Shown here: one piece after another, positions 11,214-20,888 of the stretch | Position numbering within the stretch: position 1 is the first letter of the stretch | Layout of the letters: each line of letters opens with the position of its first letter | NCBI GenBank assembly: GCA_000226015.1 | Contig: JH155217.1 | Span: 27,341-64,210, forward strand | Length of the DNA: 36,870 bases | Direction of reading: 5' to 3' | Source: Mnemiopsis leidyi | Lineage: Eukaryota > Ctenophora > Tentaculata > Lobata > Bolinopsidae | The notes under the pieces: model-generated | Seen by the model: the letters and a program-made list of their open reading frames with translations, nothing else | The model's database searches: none | What the model was told of the DNA's origin: nothing | Program-made: the position numbers and the translations under genes

Positions 11214-12036
11214 AAGAGCTAATTGTTCAGCCTTGGCAGCTGCCTGAAATGGCACTTGTATGTTGCAGCAATGTTGCAACGCTCAATTTATCATTCTTAC
11301 AAATATTAAACTGAATATTTTTATTTGTAGGTTGATAATCTACTTGTCGAGGTGTTACCCGACCCACGCGCGGCTCGCAGTTTTCTGCTATCCTCGCGAA
11401 CGTTAGACGGATATCATCTCGTCAATAACCTACTGTCGCGGCCATCACGCGCTCGACTCTCACTCATTTCTGGTCTGATGACAGAAATTCTAAACGCGCA
11501 TCGCCCGTTAATTGAACGCGCGACGCAAAAGCTCACACACTATTTACCTGGGGACTTCAGGCTAATTGTAGAGAGAGCCGTAGAGCCGCGCAACGCCCGG
11601 TGAACACACTATTATATTTATATCATATATGTGCGTCCCGCGCCGATAGGGCGCGCGCAGCATAACTATAAGCCACTTAGCCACAGGGCTATGTTGGCTT
11701 AGCAAGCAAAGGGCTCTGGTTAGAGCAAGCTTAGCTTAATAGCAGCAGGTCAGGTTGTCGCGGTGATACCCGATTCACGCTGCTAAAGCGGATATCATCT
11801 CATCAACAGCTCAAGCAAAAACAGCTCCAAGCTCGCGCCGCCGGCCGCACCCTCCCATCTTGACGAGATGATATCCGTCTTACGTTCTAAGGAGAGCAGC
11901 AAGCTGCGAGTCGGGTAACACCTCGACAACCTCTTGTAGGTTGATAACCAACTGTCGCGGCCATCACGCGCTGTCACGCATTTCTGGCCTGGCGACATGA
12001 ATTTCGAAGAAATTCTAGACGCGCATCGCCCGTTGA

Positions 12037-12177
12037 ATACCGTTTCCATCCCAAACTTGGATTTTATTTTATTTGTTACACCTGTACCCAGACTTTTACA
12101 GTTACACTGAAGGGGCTTCTGGAAAATTGTAGATCTTTTAACGGAGACCCTTATCATTTAACCAACCCTCAATCATA
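12037..12177. repeat. Right arm of the 141-bp inverted repeat
   Basis: Exact reverse complement of 11073-11213. It ends precisely where the N gap begins. Confidence 0.9.
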
Positions 12178-12187
12178 NNNNNNNNNN
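12178..12187. other. Assembly gap of 10 N
   Basis: Ten unknown bases directly after the right arm of the inverted repeat; the true gap size is not given by the sequence. Confidence 0.99.
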
Positions 12188-12990
12188 CAGCGTTGCCTTG
12201 ACTTGCGTTGCGGGGGCGTGCCGCTTGCGGTTCACCTAACCAGGTTGCAGGTTGCCTGGGGACCTCAGGCTAAATGTTGGGAAACATAGAGAGCCGCGCA
12301 TCGCCCGGTAAAACCAGGTGCTTACGCACGTTACGCTCGCGGCTCCTACGCTTGGTAAACACGTATATCCCTGTGCGAGCTTAGCGCGAAATTAGGACGG
12401 ACGCGCGACGCAAAAGCTCACACACTATGTGCGTCCCGATAGGGCGCGCGCAGCGTGAGCCACAGGGCTTGGCTTAGCAAGTAAAGGGCTTTGCAGTTAG
12501 AGCAAGCTTAGCTTAATAGCAGCAGGTCAGGTTGTCGCGGCGATACCCGACTCACGCAGCTAAAGCGGATCATATCATCTCGTCAACAGGTCAGGCAACA
12601 AGTACAACAGCTCCAAGCTCGCACCCTCCCATCTTGACGAGATGCAATGATATCCGTCTAACGTTCTAAGGAGAGCAGGAAGATGCGAGTCGGGTAACAC
12701 CTCGACAGCCTCCCGTCAAGCAACTGGCTAGGTGGATCACCTAACCAAGTGCTTAACTTACGTACGCTTGACGCTGCGCGCAAAAGGGCTCTGGCTATTG
12801 ACGAGATTGTATCCGTCTACCGTTCTAGAGAGCAGCAAAGTTGCGACCAGCCGCGTGCGACGCCGTGCGAGTCGGGTAATTCCTCGACAAACAGTACTAG
12901 CACTGCACTTGTCGAGGTGTTACCCGACTCGCAGCTTGCTGCTCTCCTGGCGAGACGTTACTGTTAGACGGATATCATCTTGTCAACACT

Positions 12991-13076
12991 GCACTATAAA
13001 TATATATGCACTATAAATATATATGCACTATAAATATATATGCACTATAAATATATATGCACTATAAATATATATG
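12991..13076. repeat. 17-bp tandem repeat containing TATAAA
   Basis: Five exact units of gcactataaatatatat at the edge of the GC-rich repeat block. Each holds a TATAAA, but no gene starts nearby. Confidence 0.9.
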
Positions 13077-13079
13077 CTA

Positions 13080-13945
13080 GGATTAGGAAACACTTAAGAC
13101 ACCCTGCATCGTATCACGTGCTTTTCAATTTTTTTCATTTTTTTATATAAAATTTTCTTGAAATGGATCACAACGGGAGACAAGGCTTGGGTGCTGCATT
13201 AACCTTAGACCATGAACATCTTGAGACTCTCTTACATGTAGGACATAACATTTCCCAACAAAAACGTGGTTCAAGTTTAATAATCTTGGTGTTTAGCAAA
13301 TCTAATTCATTTTTATTTTAACAAAGGAAAAATAAAAAAGGGCATTTTATAACAGAGAATCAAAAATTACGCTGAATTTTACAGCTTAAAATTAACCATA
13401 TTAAAAACACCGTCATGCTCTATCGACCGTTACAAGAGTGGACCCGTGTTCTTAAACATCAAATAATCATAATTACCTTCAACTAAAAGTAAATGTAGAT
13501 ATGAAGCCTAAGTAATGGTAATTTTTACTGATAGTTAAATATTCTGTTCATATGAAACTTTACTTAAAGAAATATAACAAAAACCAATGTCCCATTTAAA
13601 CCAGAATTTAACTCAATAAGACAATTTGTTTAGTTTGAACAGTTCAATGAGACTGAGAGGGGATAAAAGGCAATGGGCAGTTTCAGATGAGTTCGCGTCT
13701 TCGTAGTTCTTTATAGTCTTCATAGTCTTTGGAACGATCACTGTAAGACCTGCGACATTAAAGAACGTGATGTCATTCTTAATGGGAATTCTCGTTCATA
13801 ATTCTATTTTGATTTCAGTAGTGCAACAGTCGTAATGTACGATAACAATATAATACGGTTGAGCACTTTAGAAAAGCTCTATAAGTATAAAATAGTGAGA
13901 GGGGCCAAGAGAGACAGGGACCCCCCCCCCCCATCATCCTGGTTC
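13080..13945. other. Region downstream of CPSF6
   Basis: This is the 3' flank of the CPSF6 gene on the - strand. A tttatt at about 13312-13317 is AATAAA on the - strand and could serve as its poly(A) signal about 630 bases after the stop (weak). A poly-C tract of about 13 lies at 13920-13932, next to the stop. No other gene is seen. Confidence 0.45.
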
Positions 13946-16900
13946 TCACCTAGAGTTGTCAGATCTGTCACGTTTGTCGCGCTTCCTATCTCTACTCTCC
14001 TCCTGAGACCGGGACCTGGTACGGCGTCTGTCTGAGGAACGCTCCAACTTTTTGTCGGACGTCCGCTCTGCTCTCCGGTGTGAACCGGATCGTCCGGAAT
14101 GTCTAGGTGGGGGCAGGGTTAGTTTTGTTACCGCAAATTAATACAAGTAAGGGAATTTTTTCTCTGACTGCAACTCGTTGTTTGGACAAGAAAAACTGCT
14201 CCCATGTCCAATCAACAAGTTGCAGTCAGAGGATAAAGAAAATGTCCCTTACTTTTACGATATACGACTCTTAGACAGTACCCCATTGAACTATTTACCA
14301 CAAATTGTGTCAGAAATTAAAGGTGCCATCGTAAATGTCTAGGTTGGCCGCCTGTTACCGCTAATTGTTTCAGAATTTAAAGGTTTTTTCTTAAATTTCT
14401 AGGTTAGCCGCCGGGCAGGATTTCAAATATGCAGCAGTTTATGAACCAATGAGACGACACAAAGGTGAACTTCTGTACTTACTTCGATTTCTTTTGCCTC
14501 TTCTGCACATACGCCAAACATTCTTCAAGGTCCGAGATGAAGGCCTTACTTTTGGTATCGTCTGAAACAGCACTCATCTTGATAATCTTGAGGGCGGCCG
14601 CCACTGTTCCTTCTGCCTGGTCGTAGTCTCTCGCGTCACAACTCTCGTAGGCGCGGAGAATCGCGGTTTTACACACTTGGTGGTTTTTGTCGATCATGTC
14701 TGCTTTCTCTTGTTCGCTCATCGTGTCTTCCAGCTGTTGGAAATAAATCATTGATTTTCATGATTTTTTGAGTTCAAAAAATGAACGGAAGGAGCTACAC
14801 TAACATCTTTACAGGTAAGTTAAGTTAAGGTAAGTTAATCAGATACTTCAGGCTTGCACTGACACAAACAACAATCAAATTAAAAAGAAGAATAAACGTG
14901 TACCTTAGCAGCGGCTGGCAGGAAGGCGGGATTAACATGAGCTGCACTGACACTGACTGGAGGGGCCGCCATCTGACTGACTGGGACTGGGAGGGGGGCG
15001 AAGGGGACTGTCGGTAACATCGGTCGGGGAAGAGCTACTGTGGGAAAAAGTGAATAAACAATATTAGAAACTGTGGGAAAAGCGAGACAACAATCTTAGA
15101 AACTGTGTGAGAAAGTGAGTCAACAATCTTATAAACTTTGGGAGAAAGTGAGTCAACAATCTTAGAAACTGTGTGAGAAAGTGAGTCAACAATCTTAAAA
15201 ACCGTGGGAAAAAGTAAGTCAACAATATTAGAAACTGTGGGAGAAAGTGAGACAACAATCTTAGAAACTGTGTGAGAAAGTGAGACAACAATCTTATAAA
15301 CTGTGGGAGAAAGTGAGACAACAATCTTAGAAACTGTGTGAGAAAGTGAGTCAACAATCTTAAAAACCGTGGGAGAAAGTGAGACAACAATCTTAAATAC
15401 CGTGGGAGAAAGTGAGACAACAATCCGTGGGGTTGAAACTAAAGTGGTTGAGAAGCAAGATATCACAAAATGTTGGGTTAAAAATGTTAAAATGTGGTCG
15501 TTAAGTAAGATATTAGTACTTACGAGGTGGACGACTTAGGTCTGGTGGTGGGGGCAACATGGGAGTAATGCCCATGTGTGGGGTCGGTATTGGCATGGGA
15601 GGAGGAAGAGGGCACCCAGGGGGTGGCGGCAGACGAGGCATTCCTGGAGGGGGCATCCCTGGAGGCGGCAATCCAGGCATTCCAGGCATTGGCATCGGCG
15701 GCATTCTTGGTGGCAGCGCCGGCATTGAAGGAGGCACAGCTGGATCAAACCCGACTGAAAAAGCGAGGTGATATTTTTCATTTGCGAAGAGGAAATTTTG
15801 ATGGGTTATGTTAATTTTTTCTTAATAACTGAGTATTTAAGTAAGTTAACTTCAAAGGCTACATTTAATGAAGCATTTAGCAAAGCTTGTTTTACAAGTA
15901 AACCTTTTTTATTTTTGTCGTCGTTCTTTATACCAAGTGCTGTTTCAAAGTAATAGAGTGGAGTCTTTGAAGCTATCGCTACGTATGGGTGCTCATTGTG
16001 AATAGTCCTGTAAGTCATTATTAAGAAATGATAAAAAACATGGTAAAAAGGTTTAATGATTTGATGGTGAGAAGCAAAAACGTGATTATTAAAGGGGGCC
16101 ACCCCCTCCAATTATCAGACTATTAAAATTATTTGGACATCAAATAAAACCTGAACACAAACTTACACATTCCTAAGTTCGTGCATGAGAGTTTTGGCGC
16201 TGTTCAGCGTGCCTACATCAATAGCACAGTAACCCTTGCTCTGTCCGTTCGTTCGGTTCTCGTAAAACTTTATGTTTGTGACGTCACGGACGTTCAGACT
16301 GGCACAGGCGTGGATCAGATCCTGATCTGTAGTCCACTTGGGTAGAGAAGAGTTAATTATCACTGGACACTGTTCTCAGTATGGACACTTAAATGATTGA
16401 TTGGACACAATGTGTGTGCACTCAAAAATGACACAGTTTTCAAATTCAGACGGTTTTTCAAGTGACGTCATTGATCACGTAACCAGCTGCCCCAATCAGC
16501 TAAAAAGGAACAGCCGAAATCTCGTAAGATGTTCTCGGTCGAATGTATACAGTAACAGTACAGTATACAGAAATAGGACGCTTTTTGAAAAAAAGATGTC
16601 ATCTCTTCAAACTGGGACGGATTATGTTTAGCGCGTCATTTTGAGCACAAACCGTAATTTTGTAAGAGAGGAATATACCAAAGCACGTTTTTCGCCAAAA
16701 CTCGACCCGCGTTGGTGCTCGACCGCGCGGTCAAACAACTGCGCGAGCAATTTATCAAGGCAACAAAACGCGCCGCAAAGAGCTTTCCCATACTTAATTT
16801 GCATCGCGCCTTACAAATAAAACATGCGAATCCTAAATTTAGGGCATTTTGTGGACCGTGGGGCAGAATCTAAAAGAGAAAGAAAAAAGAATAAGTTCGA

Positions 16901-19900
16901 CACAAGCATGGAACAGAGGATAGGCCCTATCCGATAGGGCACTAACATGTTGAGTTACAAGTACTCTTTAAACAACGAGAAATCCTGTTTGTTGTCTCAA
17001 TGGGTAGTGTAATGTCTAATTATTTAAAAAATCTTCAATATCAGTTTTCTGCATACTGCTTAGAATGCCCGGTGTGGTACTCCTCGGGGTTCTCAAACAA
17101 AAAAGTTCTCAAGACTTAAAGTTGTAAACTTACCCACGTTAGATTACCAACGTAAACGGTTTTGGACTTAGGGTCATTTGGGTCGATGTACTGATGTCTG
17201 TTTTGTTGTGCGAAGGTATCTTGAGTAACGTACGTCACTAAAACAAGTTGAGATGAGTTTTTGTATATTTCGTGTAAAGTTTACACAGTAAGTCTACAAA
17301 CACTACACAATGTAGACGTCTAAAACTTTGAACAGATATACACATCGGTATGTTATTGTTGTGCAGAGAACAAAAAATCATCAGGTTAACTCAAAATAGA
17401 ATAACTATTGAACAAACTTAAAAGTACCTCCTGGGAGACCAGCAATTGGAGCTACAGGGGTAGGTATTGGTGGAGGCGGGGCTAGTTCTTGCTGAAATAA
17501 GATCATGTGACTTGTCATATGACACCAACGTGATGTTATCACTCGGTAGAAACACGATAACTTTATAAAAAGAAGAAGACATTTACGTTAAATCATCACA
17601 AACAAGCTTATCAAGTATAGGTTTCTATTTTCAGGAATTTATTACTAAAAAAGGAATGTCACTGTTTTGACTTAAACACAAAGATGAAAGTTATCAAACA
17701 TTTTCAAGGACAAAAGGCTCGATGATGATAATAAGTGGCTTGATAAGCTTGTTCCCTAAAGATCCTGGCATTACATTTAGTATGGCTTACCCGTAACAGC
17801 GTGATTCGCCACTGTTTCTTTCTCAAAATATTACATTTCAAACATATCTCACAATTCAAACTTTCACACACGTTAGCGATCGGAAACCTCAAAACTTTGA
17901 TTTTAAAATTTGAACGCTCGTCCTTTCGGCTTGAAAATTCCTATCAAATAAACGAAAAGAACGGCAGCTCCTATATCTAATCATGTTTACAAATTAATGT
18001 AATGTCACGATAAGGTTAAAAGAATTTATCGAAAACAATTTAATCGCATATTATTCAAACGACTAACTAAATAAAGTTTAAAATAAGGAATTCAGTACTC
18101 GTGCTCCTTTAAAACTAAACGTAATGAATTCCCAGCTACTGAATTTTGTAGAATTTTTCATGAAAAAGGTTGCTACTTACTAAAACTGTAAAATTTATTA
18201 TTCGAGGAGAGTACCAAACACATTAATAACATAGCCGATGTTTTAGCGATAACCTTATTAATTAAGTTACTAGAACATAAATACCGTAAATTTGAAAAAC
18301 AAGCCCTTGTTACATTAGATTCACATTCTTGTATTCCAAAAACATGAAAAAAAAAGAAAAACAATTCCTGCGATGGACCATCAAAATTTCATACCAATCT
18401 AAAACTTATGAAGATGCAGATTGCAGACTTGACAGCACTGCATAACTCAAGATTTTACAAGATTTTCAAGATTTACAAGATTTTCTCCTGAATTTACAAT
18501 CTACACATCAACATTTAATATTTAGACAAAAACATTTGATATTGACAGAGAAAATTGTCATGAAATTATGAGGGCTTTCAAATACTTAAAAGAGAAGAGG
18601 GCCTTGTAACAACAACAGTTGGATTTATATAAAAATTCATAATAAATTGTTATCATCGGAAACGAAATCTCTTTAAATGGGATTGATTACATCAATTTCA
18701 ACAACAATTGCAAGAAATATACTGAAAAATAACAAAGTCAAATAGATATATCTGATAAAAAGCTGAACAACCTCACAATGACAAAATCTTCTCAAGAAAA
18801 TTGTTCAAAATAATTTATTTGGGGGGGGGGAGGGGAGCAGGGTAATATCATTGATTTCTCGCTCACAGGACACACTTTTCACACTAAGCACTCATTACCC
18901 TTCACCCATTTCAAAGCAATGGTGCATATTTGACCTAATTTAATGTAAAGATAGGTTGACTACCGAGGATAAAATATGCATTGTGTTGCATGCTGCATAC
19001 ATAAATATTTATAAAATATACAATATCACAAAATCGATGTGCACAAATATTTACCTGAGTACAGAATTTGAAATGCTACATTTTCAAACAATGAAAATTC
19101 AAACAAAAACGCTGAAACTTTGCAAGGAAAAGTAAGAATCGATCATATATTTACAGTTCAATATATACAATGAAATAAAATCATTTCAATCGCAGGTTGC
19201 TTCATTGCGTGCCTAACTTTCAACGAAACAAGTGATCTACTGTAGCAGGGAGACTGGAAATGAAACCATGTTAATCGGATCTGTTTATCTTATCTATTTA
19301 TCTTTTCTTTCTATTTCAGTGCATAAATATTGCAAATATTCATGCGTTTTTCTCCTATTTTTATAGAACTTGTACAATAAATAAAAACTTATCGTGTGAC
19401 AACGTTACCATGACGACAAGCTAGTTGACGACAAAGTCCGTGTAATCACCTTGACAGAAACGGGAGCCGGAGCGGGAAAGGGAAGAGGAGCTACCATTGT
19501 GGTGGGTTCTATCTTGATCTGCGGAGCTGGTTCTGTTTTGATGTATGGGGCCGGCAACGCCTGGGGTAGAGGGGGTTAGGAAGTTGTGTAGAGAGCGGTA
19601 TTTTTAGGGAGGTTTCGCAAATTTCAAATATTGTAGAGGCAGGCAGAAAAATATTTAGATCTTTTCTTATTTATCAACAAGGTTTAGCAAATGGTATTGT
19701 ATTTTCCACAATCAAACATCGAATCAAAGGCATAGCAATTGTAGCAATACTTCATAATAAGAAGTGAAACGCTTTCATTACATTATCAGCACCCAATAAA
19801 AAAAGATTAGCACCAATTCTTGGACAAACCGAGAAGTAAAACGGTATTTAGGCACAAACACAAGGGTCTAAGAAAAAACCGAACTCACTATGACGGGAAA

Positions 19901-20069
19901 CAGTTAATGTACTCACAGAAATGTATAAGATCATAAGACAATGTATTTACCGACAATGTATTTACCGGAGTACCGACAATGTATTTACCGGAGTACTGAC
20001 GGCTTGAGACACATTAAGCTCGGTAGCGAGCCCGTCACCGTACAGGTCTATATCGTCTAATGTCGCCAT
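13946..20069 (-). CDS. CPSF6: CPSF6/CPSF7-type cleavage factor Im large subunit
   Basis: Ten coding exons on the - strand: 20069-19989, 19560-19450, 17491-17428, 17237-17134, 16336-16167, 16007-15904, 15754-15524, 15037-14904, 14733-14483, 14102-13946 (1407 nt, 468 aa); all phases match. The start MATLDDIDLYGD resembles the family's N-terminus. An RRM spans about residues 112-190, with VYVGNLTWW split between exons 4 and 5 exactly, then NGQSKGY. A Pro/Met-rich segment (about 213-333) ends in HVNPAFLP, a family signature. A helical domain (334-416) and a short RS/RD-rich tail (417-468) follow. In animals this protein pairs with NUDT21 in CFIm, which sets poly(A)-site choice in the nucleus. Exon 6 (IHNEHPYV) aligns in place but is diverged. 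Introns 1, 7 and 9 carry splice-site repeats. CPSF6 versus CPSF7 cannot be decided. Confidence 0.9.
14110..14482 (-). repeat. CPSF6 last intron: hairpin plus duplicated acceptor region
   Basis: Arms at about 14147-14178 and 14208-14256 (ctctgactgcaactcgttg against caacaagttgcagtcagag, with flanks) would fold into a hairpin in the transcript. Farther up, about 60-bp repeats at 14303-14350 and 14361-14410 each carry a CCTAG acceptor-like site like that of the real exon 10 at 14103. Confidence 0.7.
15038..15425 (-). repeat. 33-bp minisatellite of 3' splice sites in CPSF6 intron 7
   Basis: Twelve units of about 33 bp (consensus gtgagaaagtgagtcaacaa within each). On the coding strand each unit reads CACTTTCTCACACAG or close to it, a pyrimidine tract plus AG. 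The unit touching exon 8 (15037) supplies the real acceptor. Units 6, 11 and 12 have lost the AG (ACGG). Because 33 is divisible by 3, long false open frames cross the array. Confidence 0.9.
18450..18495. repeat. Short imperfect tandem repeat (acaagattttcaagattt)
   Basis: Three imperfect units within CPSF6 intron 2; the rest of that intron (17492-19449) shows only AT-rich sequence and a poly-G run near 18821-18831. Confidence 0.5.
19937..19996 (-). repeat. Triplicated 5' splice site of CPSF6 exon 1
   Basis: The motif gacaatgtatttacc occurs three times in a row (about 19937, 19952 and 19974); the last two are 23-bp units sharing cggagta. On the coding strand each carries the donor GTAAATAC used after exon 1, so two spare donors lie just inside the intron. 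Confidence 0.8.
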
Positions 20070-20888
20070 TCTCACCTCCCTATTAACTTATCAGAGGGTC
20101 GATTAGTTTTTACAATATTAAATTTAATCCTTGGAAAATTTTTATGGTCTGATAAAAAACAACTTGAACCTTCTTAGTGGCTGAAACAAATCTTTGGACT
20201 TTGTAGATCTTATTTTACTACTCAGAGAGTCCCAAGTCCCGGAATATGGACGTTAATTGGAAATATAAATTGAGCTTTGTTGAGAGATACATGACTCAGA
20301 CCTAGCAAACATGAATACTTCATTATCTTGATATTATGTGCAAAGTTTAATTTCTTGTGGACTTTAATAGCAATTACAAGTAAATCAGAATTTGTTTGAA
20401 AATAATTTAGGATATAAAATGAGATAAAATGAAGTAAACGTCCTTACTTATACATACAGTATGTTTTATATGCAATACATTATTATCGTAATACAATTTA
20501 TTTAGGAGCAACAAGCATATATTTTACAAACAAACTAAGTCAAATAAACTTATATATACCTATAAAGGTTAACTATTATATCTGATTTCTTAAAATTTCG
20601 CGACAAACATCTATATTACAAAAATACATTTCAAACTTCTGTACTAGATTCTCGGATAGAAAATGGAGTCTTGAATACACCGTTGTGAGATTTAAATTGA
20701 GCCAACTTGAACCGTTCTCAACTATACAAAGAAGTCCCTCCGTCTGTCCTGTCAACTCAGTTCGTTAAACCAACTCAGTTAATTTTTTCCTTGTTGCATT
20801 TTCATGTCTAATCACACTTACTGATTCTTACGTGTGACACTATGGTTGACTTATGAGCAAAAACATTACAGAAAACCGACCAGCTCCA
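20070..20888. other. Gap between zinc-finger gene B and CPSF6
   Basis: Holds the 3' flank of gene B and the promoter region of CPSF6, both on the - strand. A tttatt near 20498 is AATAAA on the - strand and may be the poly(A) signal of gene B (weak). No gene, RNA or clear repeat is seen. Confidence 0.5.

Larger units (their letters stand above)
11330..13000. repeat. GC-rich dispersed repeat family (family X), several copies
   Basis: Blocks such as gttgataacctactgtcgcg, gcggccatcacgcgct, tctagacgcgcatcgcccgt and gtcgaggtgttacccgactc recur in direct and inverted orientation at about 11.33-11.62, 11.85-12.04, 12.53-12.72 and 12.82-12.99 kb, and again at 29.68-31.51 kb. Composition is much more GC-rich than the surroundings. 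No protein is encoded; the short open frames inside are repeat-derived. Confidence 0.75.

Noticed and set aside
11795..12157. 120-codon - strand ORF
   Set aside because: Composed of family X repeat and the inverted-repeat arm; no domain and parts recur elsewhere without the frame.
12732..13016. Arg/Leu-rich + strand ORFs
   Set aside because: Within GC-rich dispersed repeats, ending in the TATAAA tandem repeat; no protein family resemblance.
15038..15425. CRISPR-like array
   Set aside because: Units are contiguous with no unique spacers, inside an intron of a eukaryotic gene.
15035..15466. Repetitive - strand frames of Leu/Ser/Phe (KIVVSLSPTV type)
   Set aside because: The 33-bp intron minisatellite keeps frames open because its unit is a multiple of three; it lies between matched CPSF6 exons 7 and 8.
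15559..15814. Gly/Met-rich + strand frames
   Set aside because: Antisense shadow of the proline-rich CPSF6 exon 7.
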